Source: Dactylosporangium siamense
GTDB taxonomy: Bacteria > Actinomycetota > Actinomycetes > Mycobacteriales > Micromonosporaceae
Direction of reading: 5' to 3'
Assembly (NCBI RefSeq): GCF_016862795.1
Contig: NZ_BONQ01000053.1
Location: 1 to 64,000, forward strand
Length of the DNA: 64,000 bases
A program made the position numbers and the translations under genes. This document shows, piece after piece, positions 1-7,848 of the stretch. The notes beneath the pieces were generated by a model. The model ran no database searches. It had not been told where the DNA came from and was given only the letters and a program-made list of their open reading frames with translations. Numbering within the stretch: position 1 is the first letter of the stretch; each line of letters begins with the position of its first letter.

Positions 1-90
1 CCTTGGCCGGTGCTGCCTTGGCCGTCGTCGCCTTGGCCGGTGCTGCCTTGGCCGTCGTCGCCTTGGCCGGTGCTGCCTTGGCCGTCGTCG
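1..90. repeat. 30-bp tandem repeat, three copies, continuing out of the window
   Basis: Positions 1-30, 31-60 and 61-90 are identical. Each copy encodes one decapeptide (TTAKAAPAKA in register) of the lysine-rich protein on the minus strand. The unit length is a multiple of three, so copy-number changes keep the reading frame. Confidence 0.95.
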
Positions 91-382
91 CCTTCCGACC
101 CGCTGCCTTCGTGCCGGCCTTCGCGGTTTTCGCGGTTTTGGCTGCTTTCGCGCCCTTGCCGCGGGGCTCCTTCTTGCCGCGCGGCTCCTTCTTGGCGGGA
201 GCGGATTTGACGCGCGCCGGCGTTTCGGCCGTGTATGCGATCAGGAGATCCTCGACCGCGATCGTCTTCCCCTCTACCGCCGCATCCCGGGCCTCGGCGA
301 CAAACGCCGCCAATGCCTCCATCGCGGCGGCCCGGCTACCCAGCCGGTCGGCCAGCCTGTCGAGGAATGCGTCGCGATTCAT
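1..382 (-). CDS. Lysine/alanine-rich DNA-binding protein (HupB/histone H1-like tail), 3' end outside window
   Basis: The first 127 residues are visible; the gene starts with ATG at 382 and runs off the window. Residues 1 to about 55 form a mostly helical, non-basic domain (begins MNRDAFLDRLADRLGS) that loosely resembles the start of HU but lacks its GFGTF core. From about residue 57 the chain is almost pure Lys/Ala/Pro/Thr/Gly: two KKEPRG units, then KTAKTAKA, then decapeptide repeats of the type TTAKAAPAKA. Tails of this kind in mycobacterial HupB and bacterial H1-like proteins bind DNA non-specifically and compact the nucleoid. The role here is inferred from composition. It is divergent from the gene at 511. 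Confidence 0.7.
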   Translation of the reverse strand, partial: MNRDAFLDRLADRLGSRAAAMEALAAFVAEARDAAVEGKTIAVEDLLIAYTAETPARVKSAPAKKEPRGKKEPRGKGAKAAKTAKTAKAGTKAAGRKATTAKAAPAKATTAKAAPAKATTAKAAPAK

Positions 383-510
383 GACCCGGTCCAATCGGAA
401 TCTCCGCCTCCCGCACGACGATACTCCCGGCACCAGCCGGCCCGACAGACGACGAAAGTGTCGCATCATGGAGACACCGGTACGGTGCCGTCCGACGTTG
501 GGGTTGCGCC

Positions 511-1596
511 TTGAGCGACATTGTCAAAGGAATCATGGGCGGCGGCTGGACGTTGCTGGTCGGCTGGCTCCTGCCCGCCGCGGTCAACGTGCTGCTGCTC
601 GCCTATGTGGTGCTGCCCGCCAGCGAGGCCGAGGTCCTGCTCACCTCGCTGGACCGGGCGGGCGTCAACCGGGATCTCGCCGCGGCCGGCGCCGCCGTGC
701 TCCTCGGGGTGCTCCTCGCCTCCGTCCAGACACCGCTGTACCGGGTGCTCGAGGGGTACATCGGCTGGCGACCGCAGGCCGCGTCGCGTCGTGCGTTGCC
801 GCGCTGGGTGCCGTCGCTGTCATTGACGCGCTGGCAGGAGCGGCAGGTGAGCCGGAGGAACCAGCTCCTCGGTCGCCTTGATCTTCTGGAGCTCACCGAC
901 CTCGAGGCGGGCGGCGCGCTCGACACCGACGATGTCGCCCGCCTCCGCGAGTTGCGCGCCGACGACACGCTCGTGCGCTTCTTCGCGGGCGATTCCAGGC
1001 GCACTGCGGCACAACGGAACCTGCTCGACGAAAAGCTGCAGCGATACCCGGTCGACGAGCAGCAGATCGTTCCCACCCGGCTCGGAAATGCCATTCGCCG
1101 GTTCGAGGAATACGGATACGACCGCTTCCGGCTCGACTCGCAGCGAATGTGGAACGATCTCACCGCGGTGGCGCCCGAACGCGCGGCCAAACAGGTGGAA
1201 CAGGCCCGCACCACGGTCGATCTGTTGATCTGCCTGCTGTATGGACATCTCATCGTCGGCGCGGTGGCGCTGGGCACTGTTCCCGTCGCCGACACCGATC
1301 ATGAATGGTTGTTGGCGGCCGTCGGGGCTGGGCTCATTCTGCTCGCCAGGGTCTGGTACGAAGTAGCGATCCGCAGCACCGACGACTGGGCCGCGGCGGT
1401 CCGTTCACTGGTGAACCTCGGGCGCAAACCCCTTGCCGAGGCGTTGGCGCTCGACCTGCCGGAGACCATCGAGCAGGAGCGGCAGATGTGGGGCCTGGTG
1501 GCGACGCTGACCGCCCGCCCGTATCACCGGGACCGGCGAGCGGCGCTGGACCAGTTCCGGACCCGACCGGGCACCGACGACGCTCAGCTGCCGTAG
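511..1596 (+). CDS. Four-TM membrane protein of unknown function
   Basis: 361 residues from a TTG start; ATG at 535 (residue 9) is an alternative, and neither has a strong ribosome-binding site. Hydrophobic segments lie at about 12-34, 54-76, 236-257 and 266-286. They bracket a charged, Arg/Asp-rich soluble region of about 155 residues, and a roughly 70-residue C-terminal tail follows. I recognise no catalytic motif or family. The two-pairs-of-helices layout with a large central loop suggests an inner-membrane protein with a cytoplasmic domain. It stands alone: divergent from the histone-like gene and convergent with the PPOX gene, whose stop overlaps its own end by 13 bp. Confidence 0.7.
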   Translation: MSDIVKGIMGGGWTLLVGWLLPAAVNVLLLAYVVLPASEAEVLLTSLDRAGVNRDLAAAGAAVLLGVLLASVQTPLYRVLEGYIGWRPQAASRRALPRWVPSLSLTRWQERQVSRRNQLLGRLDLLELTDLEAGGALDTDDVARLRELRADDTLVRFFAGDSRRTAAQRNLLDEKLQRYPVDEQQIVPTRLGNAIRRFEEYGYDRFRLDSQRMWNDLTAVAPERAAKQVEQARTTVDLLICLLYGHLIVGAVALGTVPVADTDHEWLLAAVGAGLILLARVWYEVAIRSTDDWAAAVRSLVNLGRKPLAEALALDLPETIEQERQMWGLVATLTARPYHRDRRAALDQFRTRPGTDDAQLP

Positions 1597-2021
1597 ACGC
1601 GGGACGGCTCGATGAGGACCGCGGTGCGGTGCTGCTCGGCCATGACCCGGTCATACTCGTCCCAGTCGTCGTGGGTGCCGCCGGCGGCGGTGAACACCTC
1701 GCGCAGCAGCAGCCGGAGCCGCTCGGCGTCGACGCCCGGCGCCGGGTCGTCCGGGCCGATGAGCGTGGCCGCGCCCTCGACGGTGGCCCAGGTCCAGCCG
1801 GACCGGATCGTCGCCGCCAGCTGGGGGCGGGACCGCAGGTTGGTCAGCTTGACCTTGCCGTAGGTGACGAACCCCAGCGCCGGTCGCCCGGTCAGCGGGT
1901 GCGGCAGCACCCCGGCGTTGACGACCGACGCCTGGATCGTGCCGTCCGCCCGCAGCGTCGACACGACGACCAGGCCGCGCTCCCTGGCCGCCAGCGCGGC
2001 GAACCCGTCCAACGTTGTCAT
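1584..2021 (-). CDS. PPOX-class (pyridoxamine 5'-phosphate oxidase-fold) F420/FMN-dependent oxidoreductase
   Basis: 145 residues from the ATG at 2021 (MTTLDGFAALAARE); an in-frame ATG at 2057 would add 12 poorly conserved residues and lies inside the upstream inverted repeat. The pattern 'L..RGLVVVSTLRADGTIQASVVNAG', then 'VTYGKVKLTNLRSRPQLAATI' and a late WDEYDRVM segment is typical of the actinobacterial PPOX family with a split beta-barrel that binds F420 or FMN at a dimer interface. The substrate is unknown. It is divergent from the MFS transporter at 2182, with which it probably shares regulation. Confidence 0.85.
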   Translation of the reverse strand: MTTLDGFAALAARERGLVVVSTLRADGTIQASVVNAGVLPHPLTGRPALGFVTYGKVKLTNLRSRPQLAATIRSGWTWATVEGAATLIGPDDPAPGVDAERLRLLLREVFTAAGGTHDDWDEYDRVMAEQHRTAVLIEPSRVYGS

Positions 2022-2051
2022 GCCCACTCCCGTCGTCCGCCCGGTCAGAGC

Positions 2052-2097
2052 AAACATATCGCGTCAGGAAAAACCATTTGACAGCCGCGATACGTTT
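2052..2097. promoter_or_regulatory. 12-bp inverted repeat operator candidate between PPOX and MFS genes
   Basis: AAACATATCGCG (2052-2063) faces CGCGATACGTTT (2086-2097). The arms match at 11 of 12 positions across a 22-bp spacer. A consensus -35 box TTGACA (2078-2083) reading toward the MFS gene sits in the spacer, although I could not place a good -10 after it. The arrangement suggests one regulator controlling both divergent genes. No regulator gene lies beside it. Confidence 0.5.
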
Positions 2098-2181
2098 ATC
2101 CTCCGTACCTTCGGGCCGGCCGTACAGGCGCAGACCGGGAGTTCGAGGGGGGCCCTGCCCCTCCCGAAACCAGGAGTCACG

Positions 2182-3369
2182 ATGCGCCGGGCACCCGCCC
2201 TCTCCTTCCTCCTCGTCACCGTCTTCATCGACATGCTCGGCCTCGGCCTGATCGTGCCGATCGTGCCGGCGTTGCTGACCGACCTCACCGGGGACGCCGC
2301 CGACGGCGCCCGCTGGAACGGTCTGATCGGCTCGAGCTACGGCCTGCTGCAGTTCCTCGCCTCGCCGCTGCTGGGGCGCCTCTCCGACCGGTACGGCCGG
2401 CGACCCGTCCTCCTCGCGTCGCTGACCTGCCTCGGCGTCGACTACCTCGCCCACGCCGCGTCGCCCACGGTGTGGCTGCTGGTGCTGTTCCACGCCGTCG
2501 CCGGTGCCTGCGCGGGGACGAACACCGTCGTCAACGCCTACATCGCCGACGTCACCGAACCTTCGCTGCGCGCCCGCGCGTTCGGGCTGGTCGGCTCCGC
2601 GTTCGGGCTCGGCTTCATCGCCGGTCCGACCGTCGGCGGCCTGCTCGGCGCGGTCGACGTCCGGCTGCCGTTCTACGCCGCGGCCGGGCTCGCGTTCGCC
2701 AACGTCGCCTACGGCTGGCTCATCCTGCCCGAGTCCCGGCCCGGCGACCGGACCACGCCGCTGACCCTGCGGGTCGCGAACCCGGTCGGCGCGCTCGCCG
2801 CCGTGCTGCGCCGCCCGGTGCTCGGCCGGCTCGCGTGGGCGCGGCTGGGCGCCGACGTGGCCCGCATGACCAGCCAGGTGATCTGGACGTTCTTCGTCAC
2901 CGTCCGGTTCGGCTGGAGCACGGCGCAGGTCGGCACCGTCATGGCCGCGGGCGCGCTCGCCGGCGTGCTGTTCCAGGCCCGGGCGGTCGGGCCGCTGGTG
3001 CGGTGGCTCGGCGAGAAGCGGGCCGCGGTGCTCGGCGGCACGGTCGCGGTGGTGGCCCTCACCGGGACCGCCGTCGCCACCGAACCGTGGATGATCTACG
3101 TGCTGCAGGCGGTCGGCGTGCTCGGTTCGGTCGGCGGCGCCGCGGCGCAGGCGTGGCTGTCCCGGGCCACGGGCGCCGACGAGCACGGCACCGTCCAGGG
3201 TGCGGTGACCGGGATCGGCGCCCTGGCCGAGACGGTGGTGCCCGTCGCGGCGAGCGCGGCGTTCGCGTGGTCGCTGACCTGCGCCCAGCCGGGCCTGGTC
3301 TTCCTCGGTGCCGCCTGCTTCGCCGCGGCGTCGGTACTGGTGCTGGCCGCGACGCCCGCGGCCCGGTGA
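2182..3369 (+). CDS. MFS drug-efflux transporter, TetA-like (DHA1 family)
   Basis: 395 residues from ATG 2182, with AGGAG six bases upstream; the open frame reaches further upstream but without coding character. The first helix has the TetA-like FIDMLGLGLIVPIVPALL, and the loop 2-3 signature GRLSDRYGRRPVLL is present. Twelve hydrophobic segments can be counted, with AFGLGFIAGPTVGGLLG in helix 5, the antiporter motif C region of TetA-type exporters. It probably exports a hydrophobic drug or metabolite using proton motive force. The substrate cannot be read from sequence. It ends at a strong hairpin shared with the convergent gene. Confidence 0.88.
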   Translation: MRRAPALSFLLVTVFIDMLGLGLIVPIVPALLTDLTGDAADGARWNGLIGSSYGLLQFLASPLLGRLSDRYGRRPVLLASLTCLGVDYLAHAASPTVWLLVLFHAVAGACAGTNTVVNAYIADVTEPSLRARAFGLVGSAFGLGFIAGPTVGGLLGAVDVRLPFYAAAGLAFANVAYGWLILPESRPGDRTTPLTLRVANPVGALAAVLRRPVLGRLAWARLGADVARMTSQVIWTFFVTVRFGWSTAQVGTVMAAGALAGVLFQARAVGPLVRWLGEKRAAVLGGTVAVVALTGTAVATEPWMIYVLQAVGVLGSVGGAAAQAWLSRATGADEHGTVQGAVTGIGALAETVVPVAASAAFAWSLTCAQPGLVFLGAACFAAASVLVLAATPAAR

Positions 3370-3373
3370 ACGG

Positions 3374-3404
3374 CGCGACGGGCGGGCTCGTCCCGCCCGT
3401 CGCG
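3374..3404. terminator. Bidirectional hairpin terminator
   Basis: A perfect 13-bp stem CGCGACGGGCGGG / CCCGCCCGTCGCG closes a 5-nt loop. It lies between the convergent MFS (+) and DHFR-fold (-) genes. There is no T-run, as is common in high-GC actinobacteria. Confidence 0.75.
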
Positions 3405-3412
3405 TGCCCCGG

Positions 3413-4027
3413 TCACTGGCCCTTCGGCGCCTGATCCTTGATGTCGTCGTAGCCGGCCGCGGCGGGCGCCTCGGCCGGCGCGTAGATCACGCGGATCACC
3501 CCGGTCGGGAACGCCTCCGTCGCGACCACCTTCAGGTGCAGCGCCGCGTCGCCGTCGTCGAACAGCTTGCGGCCCTTCCGTGCCGCCACCGGGTGCACCA
3601 GCAGGCGCAGCTCGTCGACCAGCCCCGCGGCGAGCAACTGCTGCACCACCGAGATCGAGCCGGGGATGAGGACGCCCTTGATGCCGGGGTCGGCCTTGAG
3701 CGCGGCGACGGCGTCGACCAGGTCGCCCTCGATCAGCTCCGAGTTGCGCCAGGTGAACGCCAGCGGCTGCCGGGACGCGACCACCTTGCGCGTGTCCCCG
3801 AGCTGCTTGGCGAACGGCGCGTCCTCGCCGCCGGCCGCCTCCCGCTCGGGCCACGCCCCGGCGAAACTGTCGTAGGTCTCACGGCCGATGAGCAGCACGT
3901 CGGAGGTGTCGTAGTCCTCGGTGACGGCACGGCCCATGTTCTCGTCGAAGTACGGGAAGTGCCAGTCGGGGTCGATCTCGGCCACGCCGTCGGCGGAGAT
4001 GAACAGCGTGGAGATGACCTTTGCCAT
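3413..4027 (-). CDS. Dihydrofolate reductase / RibD C-terminal family protein
   Basis: 204 residues from ATG 4027 with AAAGGA upstream. The RibD_C/DHFR-like fold shows in the opening 'ISTLFISADGVAE', the DVLLIGRETYDSFAG segment, the central 'RKVVASRQPLAF' and the NADPH-loop-like 'KGVLIPGSISVVQQLLAAGLVDELRLLVHPVA'. These stand-alone proteins are widespread in actinobacteria and are presumed NAD(P)H-dependent reductases of unknown substrate. A short Ala/Pro-rich C-terminal tail follows the domain. Monocistronic, divergent from lgt. Confidence 0.88.
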   Translation of the reverse strand: MAKVISTLFISADGVAEIDPDWHFPYFDENMGRAVTEDYDTSDVLLIGRETYDSFAGAWPEREAAGGEDAPFAKQLGDTRKVVASRQPLAFTWRNSELIEGDLVDAVAALKADPGIKGVLIPGSISVVQQLLAAGLVDELRLLVHPVAARKGRKLFDDGDAALHLKVVATEAFPTGVIRVIYAPAEAPAAAGYDDIKDQAPKGQ

Positions 4028-4128
4028 TCCGATGGTCCTTTCGAGTCAGGTCGGCTGACCACCCCATCAAACCCCATCAGCGGGTTCCGGGCGCACGTAC
4101 CGGCGACGCGCCTGGCAGAGTTGCTCGC

Positions 4129-4935
4129 ATGTTGCTGGGCCACCTGCCGAGCCCCGCCCGGGGCGTCTGGCACCTCGGGCCGCTGCCCATCCGCGCCTAC
4201 GCGCTGTGCATCCTCGCCGGCATCATCGTCGCGGTCCTCATGACCCAGCGGCGCTGGGTCGCCCGCGGCGGCCGCGCCGAGCAGGTCCTGGACGTCGCCG
4301 CGTGGGCGGTCCCGTTCGGCATCATCGGCGGCCGGCTCTACCACGTCATCACCAGCCCCGAGCTGTACTTCACCGACGGGCGCGACCCGGTCCGGGCCCT
4401 GTACATCTGGGACGGGGGCCTCGGCATCTGGGGCGCCGTCGCCCTCGGCGCGTTCGGCGCCTGGATCGGCTGCCGCCGCGCCGGGATCGCCCTGCCAGCC
4501 TTCGCCGACGCGGTCGCACCTGGACTCCTCGTCGCGCAGGCCATCGGCCGCCTCGGCAACTGGTTCAACCAGGAGCTCTACGGCGGCCCGACCACGCTGC
4601 CCTGGGCGCTGCGCATCGACCCCGCCCACCGCCCGGCGGACACGCCGGACGTCGCCCTCTACCACCCGACGTTCCTGTACGAACTGCTGTGGTGCCTGGC
4701 CGCCGCCGCCGTGCTGCTGTGGGCCGAGCGGCGGTTCGACCTGACCCACGGGCGGCTCATCGCGCTGTGCGTCGCCGCGTACACCCTCGGCCGGCTGTGG
4801 ATCGAGCTGCTGCGCGTCGACCACGCCAACCACATCCTGGGCCTGCGCCTGAACACCTGGACCAGCCTCGCGGTGCTGCTCGCCGCGACCGCGTTCCTGC
4901 TCCGCTCCCGGCGCCGCACCGACGTCGACGTCTGA
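4129..4935 (+). CDS. lgt: Prolipoprotein diacylglyceryl transferase
   Basis: 268 residues from ATG 4129. Lgt moves the diacylglyceryl group of phosphatidylglycerol to the lipobox cysteine of prelipoproteins, the first step of lipoprotein maturation in the membrane. The diagnostic signature is present as GRLGNWFNQELYGGPT (about residues 143-158), and the N-terminal 'GPLPIRAYALCILAGI' and 'GGRLYHVITSP' blocks match the family. About seven hydrophobic segments are seen. The length is usual for a compact Lgt without the acidic tail of mycobacterial forms. Likely clients in this window include the solute-binding proteins at 20109 and 40116. Confidence 0.96.
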   Translation: MLLGHLPSPARGVWHLGPLPIRAYALCILAGIIVAVLMTQRRWVARGGRAEQVLDVAAWAVPFGIIGGRLYHVITSPELYFTDGRDPVRALYIWDGGLGIWGAVALGAFGAWIGCRRAGIALPAFADAVAPGLLVAQAIGRLGNWFNQELYGGPTTLPWALRIDPAHRPADTPDVALYHPTFLYELLWCLAAAAVLLWAERRFDLTHGRLIALCVAAYTLGRLWIELLRVDHANHILGLRLNTWTSLAVLLAATAFLLRSRRRTDVDV

Positions 4936-4937
4936 GT

Positions 4938-4955
4938 CCGGGCGGCACCGCCCGG
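4938..4955. terminator. GC-rich hairpin after lgt
   Basis: CCGGGCGG and CCGCCCGG pair across two bases just past the lgt stop, between convergent genes. No T-run follows, so the terminator role is inferred. Confidence 0.4.
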
Positions 4956-5010
4956 GCCGCACCCGGTGACGCCGGCTGGACCGTCCGCGCCCGCCTCCCG
5001 CTGAGTGCGG

Positions 5011-6045
5011 TCAGGGACGGATGAGCACCTTCAGCGACTCCCGGTCGGCCATCGCCTGGTAGCCGGCGGGCACCTCCTCGAAGCCGATGGTCCGGTCGAA
5101 GACCCGTCCCGGCTCGATGTTGCCCTCCATGACGTCGGGCAGCAGCTCCTCGATATAGGCGCGGGCCGGCGCCACCCCGCCGGTGATCGTGATGTTGCGC
5201 AGGAACGTGTCGAAGCCGAACGGCACCTGGCGGTACTGTGCGGCGCCGACCCGGCCGACCGTGCCGCCGTCGCGGACGATGTCGATGGCCATGTCGACGG
5301 CGGCCTGGGTGCCGACGCACTCCAGCACGGCGTGGGTGCCGTCGCCGCCGGTCAGCTCCCGGACTGCGGCGACGCCCTCCTCGCCGCGCTCGGCGACGAC
5401 GTCGGTGGCGCCGAACTCGCGGCCGAGGTCGGTGCGGTCCTTGTGCCGCCCGGCGAGGATGATGCGCTCGGCGCCGAGCCGCCGGGCGGCCAGGACCGCG
5501 CACAGGCCGACCGCGCCGTCGCCGATGACGGTCACGGTGGTGCGCGGGTTCACCCCGGCGGAGACGGCGGCGTGGTGGCCGGTGCAGAACACGTCGGACA
5601 GCGTCAGCAGCGACGGCAACAGCTCCGAGTCGACCGCGACGGGCAGCTTCACCAGAGTGCCCTGCGCCTGCGGCACCCGCACGGCCTCACCCTGCCCGCC
5701 GTCCACGCCGTCGACGCCCCACCCGCCGCCGTGCCGGCAGGACGTCTGCAGCCCTTCCCGGCAGAAGTCGCAGGTGTTGTCCGCCCAGACGAACGGGGCG
5801 AGCACCAGGTCCCCGACCTGAAACCCGGGCACGGCGGTGCCGACGTCCTCGACCACGCCGAGGAACTCGTGTCCCATGCGCCGGCCCTGCTCGCTGCGGG
5901 GCATCGACCCGAACGGCCACAGGTCGCTGCCACAGATGCAGGACGCGACCACGCGCACGACCGCGTCGGTCGGCTGGCGCAGCACCGGGTCCGGGACGGT
6001 CTCCATGCGCACGTCACCGGCGCCGTACATGATGGTGGCAAGCAT
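5011..6045 (-). CDS. Zinc-dependent alcohol dehydrogenase (MDR family)
   Basis: 344 residues from ATG 6045, preceded by GGAAGGAGC on the minus strand. Catalytic zinc ligands are recognisable as the Cys in ASCICGSDLWPF and the His-Glu of MGHEFLGVVEDVG. A structural-zinc cysteine cluster follows in CDFCREGLQTSC. The Rossmann nucleotide motif is VTVIGDGAVGLCAVLAARRLGA. The enzyme probably interconverts an alcohol and an aldehyde or ketone with NAD(P). The CGSDLWPF block resembles a subgroup often annotated as glutathione-independent formaldehyde or threonine-type dehydrogenase, but no substrate can be assigned. Confidence 0.9.
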   Translation of the reverse strand: MLATIMYGAGDVRMETVPDPVLRQPTDAVVRVVASCICGSDLWPFGSMPRSEQGRRMGHEFLGVVEDVGTAVPGFQVGDLVLAPFVWADNTCDFCREGLQTSCRHGGGWGVDGVDGGQGEAVRVPQAQGTLVKLPVAVDSELLPSLLTLSDVFCTGHHAAVSAGVNPRTTVTVIGDGAVGLCAVLAARRLGAERIILAGRHKDRTDLGREFGATDVVAERGEEGVAAVRELTGGDGTHAVLECVGTQAAVDMAIDIVRDGGTVGRVGAAQYRQVPFGFDTFLRNITITGGVAPARAYIEELLPDVMEGNIEPGRVFDRTIGFEEVPAGYQAMADRESLKVLIRP

Positions 6046-6082
6046 GCGGGTGCTCCTTCCCGCTCTGGCCTGAACCCCCTCA

Positions 6083-6553
6083 TCAGTCCCGGGTGGTCTC
6101 CAGCTTCGCCTTGTCCAGGGCCTCCCGGACCTGGGTCCACGGCTCGCCCTCGGGCCACGCGTAGTCCTCGACGACGAGCAGCACCAGGTCGAAGCGCTGC
6201 GTCCACTCCGCATAGCCGAGCGCGCCCATGTCGGTCAGCATGGACTGCGGGTGCAGGTACACGCTCGTGCTCGGCACCCGCAGGTATTCCACGACGAGCG
6301 GCAGCAGCGCCTCGTCGCCGGTCGGCGGCGGCACCGGCACCCCGTCGGCGGTGGCCGCGGTCAGCTCGAGGACGCCGTGGTGCTCGGCCCGGGACCGGTG
6401 CACGAAGCGCAGCTCGAGCCGCTCCGGGCGGTCGACGCCCATCCACCGCGACCGGAGCCGGACGGTGGCCGTGTCGTCGTCCAGGTCGAGCTCGACGGAG
6501 CCCGACCCGCTGCCGGTGGCGAGGAAGCTGTCGAAACGTTGCACCGGCCCCAC
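6083..6553 (-). CDS. Conserved hypothetical protein
   Basis: 156 residues from GTG 6553, or 153 from GTG 6544 (VQRFDSFLATG). No family is recognised. It starts with a beta-rich segment (SGSVELDLDDDTATVRLRS) and includes 'HPQSMLTDMGALGYAEWTQRF' and an acidic C-terminal helix. It is soluble, with no signal peptide or membrane segment. Its gene ends 38 bp before the alcohol dehydrogenase on the same strand and may be co-transcribed with it. The HD-domain gene starts 48 bp away in the opposite direction. Confidence 0.6.
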   Translation of the reverse strand: MGPVQRFDSFLATGSGSGSVELDLDDDTATVRLRSRWMGVDRPERLELRFVHRSRAEHHGVLELTAATADGVPVPPPTGDEALLPLVVEYLRVPSTSVYLHPQSMLTDMGALGYAEWTQRFDLVLLVVEDYAWPEGEPWTQVREALDKAKLETTRD

Positions 6554-6601
6554 TCTAACCAGGTGGCGGTGTCCGCCTCCGGTCCGTGCGACGGTTGCCC
6601 C

Positions 6602-7186
6602 ATGGTGCCGGAGTCGTCCGCGGTCACGGCCGCGATGTCCGTGGCGGAGCGCTACTTCTCCCCCGCGTTCCTCAACCACTCCGTGCGCAGCTATGTCTGG
6701 GGCACGATGTACGCAGAGGCCCACGGGATCGACCGCGACGACGAACTGTTCTGCGTGGCGGCGCTGCTGCACGACATCGCCCTGGCGCCGTCCTTCGACA
6801 GTCACACGGTGCCGTTCGAGGAGGCCGGCGGTGAGGTGGCCCGGGTGTTCGGCCTCGCCGCGGGCTGGCCGGCCGGCCGCACGGACCGGGTCGCGGAGAT
6901 CATCGTGTTGCACATGCGCGACGATGTCTCCGCGGACATGGACCCGGAGTCGCACCTGCTGCAGGTCGCGACGAGCTGGGACGTGGTCGGCCGGTGGCAG
7001 GACGAGTTCCCGCCGCAGGACCGGGCGGCGACGCTCGAGCGCTATCCCCGGCTGGGCTTCGGCAAGGAGTTCCTGGCCCACTTCGAGGACCAGGCGGCGC
7101 GCAAGCCCGGCAGCGCCGCCGCCGCGTCGGTCGACCGGCACCTCGCCGCCCGCATCGCCGCCCACCCCCTCGACGCCGGCCCCTGA
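6602..7186 (+). CDS. HD-domain phosphohydrolase-like protein (cyanamide hydratase-like subgroup)
   Basis: 194 residues from ATG 6602. The HD superfamily metal ligands are present: His in 'FLNHSVRSYVWG' (about residue 26), the HD pair in AALLHDIAL (about residue 60), His in SFDSHTVPFEE, and His in 'IIVLHMRDDV'. The N-terminal NHSxRxYxWG pattern and the spacing to LLHDIAL match the small HD proteins around cyanamide hydratase and related hydrolases. The substrate is unknown. Single gene. Confidence 0.82.
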   Translation: MVPESSAVTAAMSVAERYFSPAFLNHSVRSYVWGTMYAEAHGIDRDDELFCVAALLHDIALAPSFDSHTVPFEEAGGEVARVFGLAAGWPAGRTDRVAEIIVLHMRDDVSADMDPESHLLQVATSWDVVGRWQDEFPPQDRAATLERYPRLGFGKEFLAHFEDQAARKPGSAAAASVDRHLAARIAAHPLDAGP

Positions 7187-7212
7187 CCGCAGAAAGGCTC
7201 CGAACCCTGATC

Positions 7213-7791
7213 TCAGGCGGGGACCAGGGCCATTGCCGTGCGGCACACGCGGTCGAACGGTTCGATCGACGCGGCCGCGCGGCACAGCACGTGGGCGCCC
7301 TCCAGGAGGGTGATCAGCGTGGTGGCGAGGTCACGCGCGACCTCCGTGGGCAGGCCGGCGGTCGCCAGGCGGCCGGTGAGGGCGTCGACCCACGAGGCGA
7401 AGGCGGCCGCCGAGGCCTCGTGCGGGAGCTCGTCGGCCGCGACGGCGACCGCGGCCACCGCGCACCCGCAGCCGGCGCTCGACTCGATCACCACCGGCCG
7501 GACCAGGGTCAGGAAGTCCTCGACCACCTGCCGCGGGTCGGTGGCGGGCAGCTCCTCCAGCAGGGCCCGGACCTGGCCGCCGTTGAGCGCCGCGGCCTCC
7601 GCCACGAGCTGGGTCTTGCCGCCGGGAAAGTGGTGGTAGATCGCGCCGCGGGCGGCGCCGCTGTCGGCGAGGATCTCGGTGAACGACATGCCGGCCACCC
7701 CGTTGCGGCGCAGCGCGGTCACGGCCGCCTCGACCATCCGGCCACGCGTGTCGTTCGGCAACGGAAACTCCCCCTTGACTCGTACGGCCAT
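7213..7791 (-). CDS. TetR/AcrR-family transcriptional regulator
   Basis: 192 residues from ATG 7791. The N-terminal helix-turn-helix (about residues 15-60) reads RGRMVEAAVTALRRNGV...ILADSGAARGAIYHHFPGGK, typical of TetR. The C-terminal ligand domain has a Cys-Gly-Cys run (SSAGCGCAV). The arrangement, divergent from a tautomerase with a palindrome between them, suggests it represses that gene and itself. The ligand is unknown. Confidence 0.9.
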   Translation of the reverse strand: MAVRVKGEFPLPNDTRGRMVEAAVTALRRNGVAGMSFTEILADSGAARGAIYHHFPGGKTQLVAEAAALNGGQVRALLEELPATDPRQVVEDFLTLVRPVVIESSAGCGCAVAAVAVAADELPHEASAAAFASWVDALTGRLATAGLPTEVARDLATTLITLLEGAHVLCRAAASIEPFDRVCRTAMALVPA

Positions 7792-7806
7792 CCTAGCCCA
7801 TAGTTC

Positions 7807-7832
7807 GACTAGCTAGGATGTACGTACTAGTC
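7807..7832. promoter_or_regulatory. Imperfect palindrome between tetR-type and tautomerase genes
   Basis: GACTAG (7807-7812) and CTAGTC (7827-7832) are exact inverted arms of a 26-bp element in the 57-bp divergent spacer. The inner part (CTAGGATGTACGTA) is only partly symmetric. The size and place suit a TetR operator. Confidence 0.5.
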
Positions 7833-7848
7833 CACGGAGGAGAGCGTC

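Noticed and set aside
1-90. CRISPR-like array
   Set aside because: The 30-bp copies are contiguous with no spacers and lie inside a reading frame, so this is a coding minisatellite.
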